Source: an uncultured Clostridia bacterium
Lineage (GTDB): Bacteria > Bacillota > Clostridia > Christensenellales > UBA1242
DNA length: 64,000 bases
NCBI GenBank assembly: GCA_934771475.1
Contig: CAKVMD010000001.1
Location: 1 to 64,000, forward strand
Reading direction: 5' to 3'
In this document: piece by piece, positions 1 through 8,344 of the stretch
Layout of the letters: each line of letters begins with the position of its first letter
Numbering within the stretch: position 1 is the first letter of the stretch
Made by a program: the position numbers and the translations under genes
Notes under the pieces: model-generated
What the model saw: only the letters and a program-made list of their open reading frames with translations
Database searches by the model: none
What the model was told of the DNA's origin: nothing

Positions 1-136
1 AGCCGGAATGTTGAGTTGCAGGGAAGCGTTGACCTTTTTTCAAAGTACATGCTCCACCGCACTTTCCGTTTTTGTCGTAGCAAGCGTATTCTCCGTCTTT
101 TGGTGCTTGCTCGCCAGGTTTCCATTGTTTACTCAT
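1..136 (-). CDS. YjzC-like small protein, 3' end cut by window edge
   Basis: The minus strand reads from an ATG at 136-134, preceded by a GGAGGTT ribosome binding site at 141-147, and stays open to the window edge, giving at least 45 residues. The protein starts MSKQWKPGEQAPKDGEY and contains the segments CYDKNGKCGG and LKKGQRFPAT. The W/F-x-PG-x-x-AP-x-x-G-x-Y start and the later KKG-x-x-FP segment resemble the YjzC family of small Bacillota proteins of unknown function. The C-terminus lies outside the window. The call is a resemblance, not a firm family assignment. Confidence 0.6.
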   Translation of the reverse strand, partial: MSKQWKPGEQAPKDGEYACYDKNGKCGGACTLKKGQRFPATQHSG

Positions 137-214
137 GTTCAACCTCCAATTATAGTGTGCCCATGTTGCGCCAATTTATACAAAATGTCAAATCGAAAAA
201 TGTATTAAATTTGT

Positions 215-243
215 TTGCCTTTATTTTTCTCATGGGTTATAAT
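215..243 (+). promoter_or_regulatory. Vegetative-type promoter for degV
   Basis: TTGCCT at 215-220 and TATAAT at 238-243 are separated by 17 bases and sit about 40 bases before the degV start. This is a good sigma-A match and would drive the degV-HIT-rnhA group. Confidence 0.6.
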
Positions 244-280
244 AATCATGCGAGCTGTCGCAAATTTGATGAGGTGAAAA

Positions 281-1129
281 TTGGTAAAAATAACGACTGA
301 TAGTTGCGCTGACCTTAATGAGCAACTTTATAAAGAAAATAATATAAGCGTAATTCCTCTTTTTGTAACGCTAGGGGAAGATGAATATTTAGACGGAGTA
401 AACATTTGTCCTAGTCAGATTTTTGATTATGTGGCAAAAACTAAGGTGCTCCCAAAAACCGCCGCAAGAAGCATTGAAGAGTATAAAGAGTTCTTTTTAG
501 AGGCTCTTAAAGAAGGAGATGAGGTTTTCTATACTGGGATATCGAGTAAACTTTCTTCTTCGTTTGCAAACGCTCAAAAGGCAGTGGAAGAACTTGGCAG
601 TGATAAAATTTTTGTTGTTGACAGTGAAAGCCTTTCTACTGGGATAGGCAATCTTGTTTTGCTGGCGTGTGAACTAGCAAAAAGCGGAAAGAGTGGAAAA
701 GAAATTGCCGAGATTGTTGGAAATCAAGCAAAGCATAATCAAGCGTCCTTTGTTGTTGACAATCTTGATTATTTATACAAGGGCGGAAGATGCTCTGCTA
801 TGGCTAGATTTGGCGCAAATTTGTTGAGAATAAAACCACGCCTAGAACTGATTGAGGGTGAGATAAAAAATACTGGCAAGTACATGGGTAACTTTAAAGT
901 TGTTTGTAAGAAATACATAGACGATATGCTTTCATTGCATTCAAACTACAAAAAAGATATTGCATTTATCACCCACACTTGTCAAGATAAAGAGTTTGTT
1001 CAAGCCATGGTTGACTATGTTAAAAGCAAAAACATTTTTAAAGAAGTTGTCGCCACTGACGCGGGGGCTACAATAACCAGCCACTGTGGGGCTAACACTC
1101 TTGGAATTCTTTATCTGTTGGAGGAATAA
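281..1129 (+). CDS. DegV family fatty-acid-binding protein
   Basis: The 282-residue protein starts with TTG at 281, set by GAGGTG at 271-276. Its N-terminus (VKITTDSCADL) and the later stretches SSKLSSSFANA and VDSESLSTGIGNLV match the DegV/FakB family. These proteins bind a single fatty acid and, where a FakA kinase is present, hand it over for phosphorylation to acyl-phosphate. The length is normal for the family. It overlaps the next gene by one base (TAATG), which suggests translational coupling. A stand-alone FakA-like middle domain is encoded at 13545, so a fatty acid kinase pathway may operate, but the link is inferred. Confidence 0.9.
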   Translation: MVKITTDSCADLNEQLYKENNISVIPLFVTLGEDEYLDGVNICPSQIFDYVAKTKVLPKTAARSIEEYKEFFLEALKEGDEVFYTGISSKLSSSFANAQKAVEELGSDKIFVVDSESLSTGIGNLVLLACELAKSGKSGKEIAEIVGNQAKHNQASFVVDNLDYLYKGGRCSAMARFGANLLRIKPRLELIEGEIKNTGKYMGNFKVVCKKYIDDMLSLHSNYKKDIAFITHTCQDKEFVQAMVDYVKSKNIFKEVVATDAGATITSHCGANTLGILYLLEE

Positions 1130-1533
1130 TGGATAACTGTATTTTCTGCAAAATTATAAAAGGCGAAATTCCTTCATATAAAATTTATGAAGATGATTTT
1201 ACATACTCTTTTTTAGACCTTTCCAATGACGGAAATGGGCACATATTGGTTATTCCTAAAAAGCATTGCGAAAACATTTTAGACTGCGATCAAGACTCGC
1301 TTGCACACGTCATGACCGCAGTTAAGCGCATTTCAAAGCACCTTGTCGAAAATTGTGGATTTGACGGAGTAAATGTGCTCAACGCTAGTGGCGTAGAAGC
1401 AGAACAAAGCGTTTTTCATCTTCATTTTCACATTTTGCCAAGGAAAAGAGGCGATGAAATGCATACTTTTCCTAAACTCGAAAAATGCAAGTATTCCAAT
1501 GAAGAACTATGCAAGATGTTGAGGATAAATTAA
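1129..1533 (+). CDS. HIT family hydrolase
   Basis: This is a 134-residue histidine triad protein, a family of nucleoside phosphoramidate or dinucleotide hydrolases and transferases. The HxHxH triad is HLHFH at residues 97-101. A CIFC pair at residues 4-7 is the usual zinc-binding start of the Hint subgroup. Start and stop overlap the neighbouring genes by one base each (TAATG), so degV, HIT and rnhA form a tightly coupled operon. The physiological substrate cannot be read from the sequence. Confidence 0.93.
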   Translation: MDNCIFCKIIKGEIPSYKIYEDDFTYSFLDLSNDGNGHILVIPKKHCENILDCDQDSLAHVMTAVKRISKHLVENCGFDGVNVLNASGVEAEQSVFHLHFHILPRKRGDEMHTFPKLEKCKYSNEELCKMLRIN

Positions 1534-1982
1534 TGAAAAACATTATCTTATACACTGATGGAGCGTGTTCTGGAAACCCCGGCATGGGAGGTTGGGGAGC
1601 AATTTTGATGTATAATGAAAAAGAAAAAGTGCTTTCTGGAAACGCCGACCTTACAACAAACAACCGTATGGAACTCACCGCTGTTATACAAGGGCTAAGT
1701 GCACTCAAAGAGGCGTGTGAAGTAGATGTTTATAGCGATTCTGCCTATGTCGTAAATGCCTTTTTGCAAGATTGGGTTGGAAACTGGGCTAAAAATGGCT
1801 TTAAGACTAGCAAGGGTAAGGTTCAAAATCTTGATTTATGGCAAGATCTGCTTTCGCTTTGTGATAAACATAATGTTCGTTGGCATAAAGTTAAAGGCCA
1901 TGCAGATAACGAATACAACAATCGTTGCGACAAGTTAGCAACAGGAGAGATTGACAAATTAAGGCAAAATAAAGGGCAGTAG
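1533..1982 (+). CDS. rnhA: Ribonuclease HI
   Basis: The 149-residue protein begins MKNIILYTDG at an ATG overlapping the HIT stop codon; a reading frame from 1509 is open but adds eight non-conserved residues. RNase HI cuts the RNA strand of RNA-DNA hybrids, for example in R-loops and primers. The four catalytic acids are visible: D9 (YTDGAC), E47 (NRMEL), D69 (YSDSAY) and D133 (RCDKLA). The KVKGHADNEYNN stretch is the usual substrate-handling loop. It is the last gene of the degV-HIT-rnhA group. Confidence 0.95.
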   Translation: MKNIILYTDGACSGNPGMGGWGAILMYNEKEKVLSGNADLTTNNRMELTAVIQGLSALKEACEVDVYSDSAYVVNAFLQDWVGNWAKNGFKTSKGKVQNLDLWQDLLSLCDKHNVRWHKVKGHADNEYNNRCDKLATGEIDKLRQNKGQ

Positions 1983-2026
1983 TCTTTTGGATTTTAGGCG
2001 CGAACTGCTTGACTATTATAAAAAAC

Positions 2027-2065
2027 AAAACAAGCATCGTTTTAAGGTTGGTACTTGTTTTTTTT
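2027..2065 (+). terminator. Possible weak terminator after rnhA
   Basis: AAAACAAG at 2027-2034 can pair with CTTGTTTT at 2054-2061 across a 19-base loop, and a T run follows. The stem is AT-rich and the loop large, so this is only a candidate. Confidence 0.3.
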
Positions 2066-2161
2066 CATAAAGGTAAAATATTGCAAAAAAGGTCTTGTTT
2101 TATAAAACAATTAACTAAATTTTATTTTTCATTGCAAATAAAATTGCGGGGAGCCTAAATT

Positions 2162-2713
2162 TTAGTCAATATTGATTAATTTGTCAAATATGGTTTCATA
2201 AATCGCAGGGGCGTTTGTTTTCCATTTGTGTATGGCTTCGTTTGCGGATTGCCTAGAAGGGGCTTTTATACAAAGGGTAAACATAGGCGTTGGAATTAAA
2301 GGTTCATATATTTTTAATTCAACATTATACGACCCATCATCGTTTTTAGTGTATGTCGCGCTGTATTCTTGCGATGATTTAACGTTTAACCTATTTGCTT
2401 GCAAGTACGCCGAGATTTCTTCTCTTTTTGATAGTGGAATGCGTCCATAAAGGTGAGAGAGGCATTCCCTTCCCTCATAAGTAAGGGCGAAAAGTTCCTT
2501 GTCTTCGTTTCCAGTGTTGTATAAAAGACGACAATCGACAAGGTCGTGAATTATCGCTTTGCAATCCATATAATTTTGTATCCAAGTGTTTTTGACTGAA
2601 CAAATATCCAAAATAGAGTCTTCTGTTAGTGGGATTTCCATTTTGTCGATAACAAAAAGCATTGTAAGTTTGTCTAAAACCACTTGGTCTTTGTCTGAAA
2701 GTATTCTATCCAT
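2162..2713 (-). CDS. DUF4364 family protein
   Basis: The 183-residue protein resembles the DUF4364 family of Clostridia, which has an N-terminal winged-helix-like domain. The pattern LTMLFVIDKMEIPLT near residues 16-30, a central ALTYEGRECL segment and a C-terminal beta-rich part fit that family. A transcriptional role is suspected for the family but not established. The gene is divergent from the unknown gene at 2804. There is no Shine-Dalgarno before the ATG, and a good promoter ends only seven bases before it, so the mRNA may be leaderless. Confidence 0.75.
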   Translation of the reverse strand: MDRILSDKDQVVLDKLTMLFVIDKMEIPLTEDSILDICSVKNTWIQNYMDCKAIIHDLVDCRLLYNTGNEDKELFALTYEGRECLSHLYGRIPLSKREEISAYLQANRLNVKSSQEYSATYTKNDDGSYNVELKIYEPLIPTPMFTLCIKAPSRQSANEAIHKWKTNAPAIYETIFDKLINID

Positions 2714-2720
2714 ATATATG

Positions 2721-2748
2721 ATTATATCATGTTTTTTAAATAAATCAA
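2721..2748 (-). promoter_or_regulatory. Promoter for DUF4364 gene, apparently leaderless
   Basis: On the minus strand TTGATT (plus 2743-2748) and TATAAT (plus 2721-2726) are 16 bases apart. Transcription would start about at the A of the ATG at 2713. Confidence 0.6.
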
Positions 2749-2757
2749 ATTATTTGT

Positions 2758-2785
2758 TTGATTTTTCTATTTATTATGCTACAAT
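2758..2785 (+). promoter_or_regulatory. Promoter for the gene at 2804
   Basis: TTGATT at 2758-2763 and TACAAT at 2780-2785 are 16 bases apart. The -35 boxes of this promoter and the divergent one lie only 9 bases apart, so the two may compete or share control. Confidence 0.5.
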
Positions 2786-2803
2786 ATAAAGCAAGAGGGG
2801 TTT

Positions 2804-3508
2804 ATGAATAGAGAAATTGAACAGTTTTTAGTTGCTTGTGATGACCTTATTGGTTGTAAGTTTTTAGTTGCTGAATACAAATTATCAAAAATGCTCAAAG
2901 CACTTGCTAGTGCTCAGGATATTTGCAATTTAATTGGTGAATGTTTAGAGCAATTTAATCGTGATAGAGAATTTGCAAAAGCATACATGGAGGACAAAAA
3001 GGGCAATTTTTATGTTGAAATGCCAGAAGAGGAATATAAAATCATTTCACTTGTTTTTTGTACGCTTGTTGATATTGACGGCAAAAAAATAGATTTTACT
3101 GATTTCGTTATGAGATTTTTTGGACGAGAGGAAAATCCTTATGAATCTTTTGTTCAAACAATGATTGTTCCATTTAGAAATCTCATTGCAGAGGCTTTTT
3201 GTGGAGAACAAGTTCAAGAAGAAAGTGCTGATGGTGAGGAAGAGGATGAAAACGACTCCGAAGATGAAGTGGCGGGCGACAGATTTGACCTTGCGCAAAG
3301 AGTTGCTGTGCAAATTTTGAGCGAGCTTCAATTTTTAAGACAAGATGAAACAATCGAGCGTGTAACTCAAATTGCAAGAGCGATTGTTAAAACAAGTCCA
3401 ATGAAAGACGATGAAGTTTCATCAAGTCTCATTTGCGCATTGAGATTCTACAAGGTTAAACAAATTAGATTTATGGTTAAAGAGCTTATTGACGCGTTCA
3501 ATTTATAA
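2804..3508 (+). CDS. Hypothetical protein, mostly helical with acidic linker
   Basis: I do not recognise this 234-residue protein. It is predicted soluble and largely helical, with no signal peptide or membrane segment. Residues about 140-160 form a very acidic linker (runs of Glu and Asp), dividing it into an N-terminal part of about 135 residues and a C-terminal part of about 75. It has a ribosome binding site (AGAGGGG) before the ATG. Its stop codon overlaps the ylbJ stop codon on the other strand by six bases, so the two genes are convergent with no room for a terminator. No function is proposed. Confidence 0.75.
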   Translation: MNREIEQFLVACDDLIGCKFLVAEYKLSKMLKALASAQDICNLIGECLEQFNRDREFAKAYMEDKKGNFYVEMPEEEYKIISLVFCTLVDIDGKKIDFTDFVMRFFGREENPYESFVQTMIVPFRNLIAEAFCGEQVQEESADGEEEDENDSEDEVAGDRFDLAQRVAVQILSELQFLRQDETIERVTQIARAIVKTSPMKDDEVSSSLICALRFYKVKQIRFMVKELIDAFNL

Positions 3509-4420
3509 TAAAAACGATAATAACAACGCAAATATAGCAGATAAGATGCCGTGGGTAAATTTTTGTAAAATGAAAAGCCCAACTGGCATTTTTATTTTTT
3601 CTAGGAAAGTCATAGATTGCAGAATTGTTGATAGCCCGCCAAAACTAATAACAAAACTTGCTAGAATCATTGCGAGTTTTAAGTTTTGCAGTTTAGAGAT
3701 TTCCATGCAACCTTTTGTTATTTCAATGCTACCTTGCAAAACCTCTTTAATAGGGGAAGGGAAAAGGTTGAAAATGGGGTTAAATGCGGTTATTACAACG
3801 AAGAAAATAGCAATTATTACGCCGACTGAAAGTATACTCAGTGCCGAATCTATAACGATTTGTGATAAATCTTGCTTGGTTACAGCGCTTGTAATAGGTG
3901 CTTGTCCGCTTTCTTTTGCTTTAATGTTTCGATAAATAAGTCCATTTACAATAGCGCCTAAAATATGTGCTATTAACATAAAATAACCTATTTTAACGTT
4001 CTGAAACATGATGGCGCCAACTGCTCCTACGATAAACATTGGGCCAGAGGTAGAACAAAAACTTGTCATTTTGTAAGCGTCTGTTTGAGAAATTTTGCCT
4101 TGCAAATATAGGTCGCTTGTCATTTTTGCGCCAACTGGGTAGCCGGAAATAATAGCCATAAAAAAGACATAGGCAGACGGTGAAGAGGTCCTAAATAGTT
4201 TATGGCATGGTCGCTTAAATGGTCTTGATAAAAGGTCGATGTTTCCAAATGACGAAAGGAGTTTTGTAAAAAATATAAAAGGTAAAACGCTGGGCAAAAC
4301 ATTGAGTGCCCAAGCAGAAATACCATTGTAGGTTGCCGATACATAAACGCTTGGCGAAATGACCATGTTTATAAGAATAAAACCCACCAAAATTGTTAAA
4401 AAAGTGTTATATTTTTTCAT
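3503..4420 (-). CDS. ylbJ: Sporulation integral membrane protein YlbJ
   Basis: This multi-spanning membrane protein of about 305 residues matches YlbJ, a sporulation protein of the nucleoside-recognition (Gate) transporter-like family needed for a normal spore. Visible features are several hydrophobic segments, the ISGYPVGAK loop typical of YlbJ/SpoIIM-type Gate proteins, and CSTSGPMFIVGAVG. I place the start at the ATG at 4420 (MKKYNTFL), which has GGTGGG just upstream. The frame opens further to 4444 but that extension overlaps the divergent pta promoter. Another sign that the host forms endospores, together with sigK, ytxC and spoIIIA in this window. Confidence 0.85.
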   Translation of the reverse strand: MKKYNTFLTILVGFILINMVISPSVYVSATYNGISAWALNVLPSVLPFIFFTKLLSSFGNIDLLSRPFKRPCHKLFRTSSPSAYVFFMAIISGYPVGAKMTSDLYLQGKISQTDAYKMTSFCSTSGPMFIVGAVGAIMFQNVKIGYFMLIAHILGAIVNGLIYRNIKAKESGQAPITSAVTKQDLSQIVIDSALSILSVGVIIAIFFVVITAFNPIFNLFPSPIKEVLQGSIEITKGCMEISKLQNLKLAMILASFVISFGGLSTILQSMTFLEKIKMPVGLFILQKFTHGILSAIFALLLSFLL

Positions 4421-4437
4421 TAAGCCCACCAAATAAT

Positions 4438-4466
4438 TTGACAAGATAACAATAAATGCTTAAAAT
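4438..4466 (+). promoter_or_regulatory. Promoter for pta-ackA
   Basis: TTGACA at 4438-4443 and TAAAAT at 4461-4466 are 17 bases apart, about 70 bases before pta. Confidence 0.65.
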
Positions 4467-4537
4467 TAATAATAGAGAAATCATTAAACATTAATTTATG
4501 TTTATTCAAAATATAAAAAATTTAGAAGGAAGATATA

Positions 4538-5518
4538 ATGAAAGTAAAACACCTTTATAAAAAGGCAAAAGAACTCAATAAGGCTATTGTTTTCCCTGAG
4601 GCTGGGTTTAGCGATAGAACTATTCAAGCAATCAAAATTATAAAGAAAAAGGGCATTGCGCGCCCAATACTTATTGGTGATGAAAGCGCGATTGTTCTTA
4701 GGGATAAATCGCTTGTTGATTATCAAATTATAAATCCAAAAACATTTCAAAATAGAGATGAACTTGTCAAAGTTCTCCTTGAAAAACGCAAGGAAAAAGG
4801 TTTGACAAGGGAGGAGGCTGAGCGTTTAGTTGATGACCCATATTACTTCGGGACACTTCTCGTTGAGAAAGGTTATGCTGATGGAATGGTCGCAGGTGCT
4901 GAGGCTTCAACTGCCACGACTATCAGACCGGCTCTCCAAATCATAAAAGCGAAGAGAAAAACAGGAATTGTATCTTCTTGCTTTATAATGCCGGGGACTA
5001 ACAAGTTCTTGAACGGGAAATGGCTTGTGCTTGCCGACTGCGGACTGAATATAAGCCCAAATGAAGATGAACTTTATCAAATTGCTTGCCAAAGCACTGA
5101 AACATATAGAAATCTTGGACTCGCAAATCCAAAAGTCGCATTTTTGTCTTTTTCAAGCAAAGGTTCTGGAAAGGATGAAGGACTAAACAAAATTCGCGTG
5201 GCTTGTGCTAAGTTTAAGAAAACTGGCGCTATATGTGATGGTGAACTTCAATTTGATGGAGCAATGGTTGAAAGTGTAGCCAAAATCAAATGCCCTGATA
5301 GCCCTATTAAAGGGGACGCAAACATACTCATATTCCCAGATTTAAACAGTGGAAACATTTGTTATAAGGCAATGCAATACATGGGCGGAGTGCAGGCGAT
5401 AGGGCCAATTTTGCAAGGTCTTAAAAAGCCTGTAAATGATTTATCAAGAGGTTGTACAGTGGAAGATATTATTTCCGTTACAGCAATAACGGCACTTCAA
5501 TGCCAAAACGAAAAATAA
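4538..5518 (+). CDS. pta: Phosphate acetyltransferase
   Basis: The 326-residue enzyme interconverts acetyl-CoA and acetyl phosphate. Length and motifs are those of the short Pta form: an N-terminal KAIVFPEAGFSDRTIQA, the ADGMVAGAEASTATTIRPALQ stretch around residues 115-135, and the C-terminal GGVQAIGPILQGLKKPVNDLSRG. It lies 10 bases before ackA and shares its promoter. Together they make the acetate fermentation route that yields ATP, as expected for an anaerobe. Confidence 0.96.
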   Translation: MKVKHLYKKAKELNKAIVFPEAGFSDRTIQAIKIIKKKGIARPILIGDESAIVLRDKSLVDYQIINPKTFQNRDELVKVLLEKRKEKGLTREEAERLVDDPYYFGTLLVEKGYADGMVAGAEASTATTIRPALQIIKAKRKTGIVSSCFIMPGTNKFLNGKWLVLADCGLNISPNEDELYQIACQSTETYRNLGLANPKVAFLSFSSKGSGKDEGLNKIRVACAKFKKTGAICDGELQFDGAMVESVAKIKCPDSPIKGDANILIFPDLNSGNICYKAMQYMGGVQAIGPILQGLKKPVNDLSRGCTVEDIISVTAITALQCQNEK

Positions 5519-5528
5519 AGGAGAAAAA

Positions 5529-6731
5529 ATGAAAATACTAGTAATTAATGCAGGAAGCAGTTCTTTAAAATATCAAGTTTTTGATATGGATAATGAAACA
5601 GTAATTGCAAAAGGAAATTGTGAAAAAATAGGAATAAATGGGTCATTTATTAAATATAAGGCTCACGGAGTAGAAAAGATTTTTGAAGGTAATTTGGAAA
5701 ATCATACCGAAGCGCTTTCAAAAGTGCTTGAAATTCTTCAAAACAAGGAATACGGTGTACTTAAATCACTTGATGAAATTGATGCAATAGGGCATAGAGT
5801 GCTTCATGGGGGAGAGGTTTTCAAAAAATCAGTTCTTGTAACAAAAGAAAATCTAGCTCAAATGGAAGAACTTGTTCCTCTTGGACCATTGCATATGCCA
5901 GCGAATATTTCAGGGATTAAGGCGTGCGAGAAAATTTTTGGCAATAAACCACAGGTTGCTGTGTTTGATACAGCATTTCATGCAAATATGCCAGAAAAAG
6001 CATTTCTGTACGGACTTCCTTATGAAGCATACACTGAATGGAAGATTAGAAGATATGGCTTCCATGGAACAAGCCATCGTTTCGTAAGCGGGGAATGTGC
6101 TCGTCTTATGGGCAAAGATATTAAAGACCTTAAAATTATTACATGTCATTTAGGAAATGGTTCATCTATTTCTGCGGTAAATGGCGGAGTCTCAGTGGAT
6201 ACAACAATGGGACTTACACCACTTGCGGGAGTTCTTATGGGAACTCGTTGTGGAGATATTGACCCTTCAATATTAGAGGCCATTCAAGATAGAACTGGTT
6301 GGTCATTGAAAGAGATAACAAACTATCTTAACAAGAAGAGCGGTATTCTTGGAATGAATGGTGTATCAAGCGATATGCGTGATAACGAAGAGGAAATAAA
6401 GAAAGGCAATAAGAGAGCGGAAATCGTAGTTGAAATGCTTGCTTATCAAATTAAAAAATATATTGGTGCTTATATGTGCGCTATGGGCGGGGTTGACGCC
6501 ATTGTGTTTACTGGCGGTGTAGGAGAAAATGACCCTGTTTTGAGAGAAAAAGTTCTTGATGGACTTGAATTTGCGGGAATCGTTCTTGACAAAGCAAAAA
6601 ATGCTTCTATTCCACGCGGAACCATAGAGGAAATTGAAGCCCCAGCAAGTAAAGTTAAAATTTATAGATTGCCAACAGATGAAGAACTTCTTATAGCAAG
6701 AGATACAAAAGAATTGGCAGAAAATAAGTAA
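5529..6731 (+). CDS. ackA: Acetate kinase
   Basis: The 400-residue enzyme makes ATP and acetate from acetyl phosphate. The N-terminal phosphate-binding NAGSSSLKYQ (residues 7-16), the central YGFHGTSHRFV and HLGNGSS signatures, and TMGLTPLAGVLMGTRCGD are all present. Length is typical. It follows pta by 10 bases with an AAGGAG site. Downstream a separate promoter starts the rpmF unit. Confidence 0.97.
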   Translation: MKILVINAGSSSLKYQVFDMDNETVIAKGNCEKIGINGSFIKYKAHGVEKIFEGNLENHTEALSKVLEILQNKEYGVLKSLDEIDAIGHRVLHGGEVFKKSVLVTKENLAQMEELVPLGPLHMPANISGIKACEKIFGNKPQVAVFDTAFHANMPEKAFLYGLPYEAYTEWKIRRYGFHGTSHRFVSGECARLMGKDIKDLKIITCHLGNGSSISAVNGGVSVDTTMGLTPLAGVLMGTRCGDIDPSILEAIQDRTGWSLKEITNYLNKKSGILGMNGVSSDMRDNEEEIKKGNKRAEIVVEMLAYQIKKYIGAYMCAMGGVDAIVFTGGVGENDPVLREKVLDGLEFAGIVLDKAKNASIPRGTIEEIEAPASKVKIYRLPTDEELLIARDTKELAENK

Positions 6732-6746
6732 ATTAGTGTAAAACAC

Positions 6747-6775
6747 TTGACAAATTGCTCTAAAATGACTATACT
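6747..6775 (+). promoter_or_regulatory. Strong promoter for rpmF
   Basis: TTGACA at 6747-6752 and TATACT at 6770-6775 are 17 bases apart, an almost consensus sigma-A promoter. It lies in the ackA-rpmF gap. Confidence 0.75.
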
Positions 6776-6810
6776 TTAAGAGCAAGAATGAATTTTTAAG
6801 GAGGAAAGAC

Positions 6811-7002
6811 ATGGCAGTTCCAAAGCATAAGGTTTCAAAGGCAAGAAGAAATACAAGACATTCGGCTAACTCAGTAGCGGTTATGCCAACACTTGTTGAA
6901 TGCCCACAATGCCACGAAATGAAAAAGCCTCACACTGTTTGCAAAAAGTGTGGAACATACAAAGGCGAAACCGTTATCGAGAAAAAAGAAGAAAATAAAT
7001 AA
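6811..7002 (+). CDS. rpmF: 50S ribosomal protein L32
   Basis: The 63-residue protein has the conserved start MAVPKHKVSKARRNTR and a zinc ribbon made of CPQC and CKKC. This is the zinc-binding (C+) form of L32. In many Bacillota the gene is preceded by yceD (DUF177); here it directly follows ackA and its own promoter, and a strong terminator separates it from plsX. The ribosome binding site is AAGGAGGAAAG. Confidence 0.97.
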   Translation: MAVPKHKVSKARRNTRHSANSVAVMPTLVECPQCHEMKKPHTVCKKCGTYKGETVIEKKEENK

Positions 7003-7007
7003 TGCAT

Positions 7008-7036
7008 AACCACATCTTAAAAGGGTGTGGTTTTTT
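7008..7036 (+). terminator. Terminator after rpmF
   Basis: AACCACATC at 7008-7016 pairs with GGTGTGGTT over a seven-base loop (one G-U pair), followed by a T run. It isolates rpmF as a single-gene transcript. Confidence 0.85.
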
Positions 7037-7164
7037 GTTGCCATGTGTTTTTAAATATAAATTTTATGGACGCTTGAAACAACTTATTTATCTAAATATT
7101 GTTTCGATATTACTTTATAAGTTAAACAATAATTAAGAATATTATAAATGGTTTGCAAAATCAC

Positions 7165-7221
7165 AGTATTATGCGCTGCATAATACTATATGTTTGTGGT
7201 TGTATGTTATACAACATACAA
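7165..7221. repeat. Two adjacent perfect palindromes upstream of plsX
   Basis: Two inverted repeats stand 12 bases apart. The first is AGTATTATGC (7165-7174), loop GCT, GCATAATACT (7178-7187). The second is TTGTATGTT (7200-7208), loop ATAC, AACATACAA (7213-7221). Both arms are perfect. Neither is followed by a T run, so they are unlikely to be terminators. Their place in the 327-base gap between rpmF and plsX makes them candidates for operators of the plsX lipid operon. The sequences do not look like the known FapR site. Confidence 0.6.
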
Positions 7222-7289
7222 TATGTAGTGTGTGGATAGATATTTGCAAATTTTGGTTTAAACATTTGATTTTCAGGAAGAATTTTGTT

Positions 7290-7309
7290 AATATATACGT
7301 GTATATATT
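7290..7309. repeat. AT-rich palindrome just before plsX
   Basis: AATATATAC (7290-7298), spacer GT, GTATATATT (7301-7309) is a perfect inverted repeat ending 11 bases before the plsX ribosome binding site. It may be a third regulatory element, or form a hairpin that affects initiation. Confidence 0.45.
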
Positions 7310-7329
7310 TTTTACTGGTCGAGGTGAAC

Positions 7330-8343
7330 ATGAAAATTGTAGTTGATGCATTTGGTGGGGATAATGCTCCACTTGAAATAGTTGAAGGCGCGCTTTTAGC
7401 GGTTAAAAAACATAAAGACCTTGAAATTGTTCTTTGTGGTGATGAAGGCAAAATAAAGGAAATTCTTAATGGAAGAACCGAGAGAATTGAAATTGTTGAC
7501 GCAAAAGAAGTTATTGCAAATACTGAGCACCCAACAGAGGCTATAAGAAACAAGAAAGATTCTTCTCTTGTTAGAGCATACGATGTGCTTAAAGAAAGAG
7601 AGGATGTAATAGGTCTTGTAAGTGCAGGTAGCACAGGGGCGGTTCTTGTAGGGGCAATCATGAAAATCGGCAGAATTAAAGGAATTTCAAGACCTGCTCT
7701 TGCACCTATTTTGCCTACAAAAAAGGATGGCGATGTTCTTATAATAGACAGCGGGGCGAATGTTGATTGCAAGCCTGTAAACTTACTTCACTTTGCTCTT
7801 ATGGGCTCAGCATATTATTCAATCGTGTTTAATAAAGAAAATCCACGAGTCGCATTACTTAACAATGGCGTGGAAGAAGGTAAAGGTAATGAACTCGCCA
7901 AAGAAACCTATCCTTTATTACAAAAAGCACCAATAAACTTCATTGGCAACCGCGAAGGCGGAGATTTTATGAGTGGCGATATTGATGTTATGGTAAGTGA
8001 TGGCTTCGGAGGAAATGCTCTTTTGAAAGGAACGGAAGGTGCTGTTGGGGCAGTGCTTTCTATCATGAAAAAAAGCATTAAAAACAGATTTTGGAGTAAA
8101 ATTGGCGCTCTATTTATGAAGAAGACTTTTAAAGACATAAAGGATAGGATTGACATTCTTTCAAAACATGGCGGAAGTCCACTTCTTGGCTGTAAAAAAT
8201 TGGTTGTTAAAAATCATGGGTCATGCAAGAGAAACAATATTCTAGCATCTATTGAGCAGACAATGACATTGCACAAAAACAATTTGATTGGCAAAATTGA
8301 AGAGGCGCTCAAAGGGTTAGAAGGGCAAATTGTAGGAGAATAA
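7330..8343 (+). CDS. plsX: Phosphate acyltransferase PlsX
   Basis: The 337-residue enzyme makes acyl phosphate from acyl-ACP, the first step towards phosphatidic acid in Bacillota. The start MKIVVDAFGGDNAP is the classic PlsX N-terminus and is preceded by GAGGTG, so 7330 is chosen over an upstream TTG in the same frame. SAGSTGAVLVG, MSGDIDVMVSDGFGGN and the ending region are conserved. It opens the plsX-rnc-smc-ftsY unit, with one base between it and rnc. Confidence 0.95.
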   Translation: MKIVVDAFGGDNAPLEIVEGALLAVKKHKDLEIVLCGDEGKIKEILNGRTERIEIVDAKEVIANTEHPTEAIRNKKDSSLVRAYDVLKEREDVIGLVSAGSTGAVLVGAIMKIGRIKGISRPALAPILPTKKDGDVLIIDSGANVDCKPVNLLHFALMGSAYYSIVFNKENPRVALLNNGVEEGKGNELAKETYPLLQKAPINFIGNREGGDFMSGDIDVMVSDGFGGNALLKGTEGAVGAVLSIMKKSIKNRFWSKIGALFMKKTFKDIKDRIDILSKHGGSPLLGCKKLVVKNHGSCKRNNILASIEQTMTLHKNNLIGKIEEALKGLEGQIVGE

Positions 8344-8344
8344 A

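Noticed and set aside
8..300. Plus-strand frames of 66 and 94 residues at the left edge
   Set aside because: They are antisense to the YjzC-like gene and run through the degV promoter; they have no ribosome binding site.
3489..3935. 148-residue plus-strand frame opposite ylbJ
   Set aside because: Antisense to a clear YlbJ reading frame; no ribosome binding site.
7161..7772. 203-residue minus-strand frame opposite plsX
   Set aside because: Ser/Leu-rich antisense shadow of plsX with no ribosome binding site.
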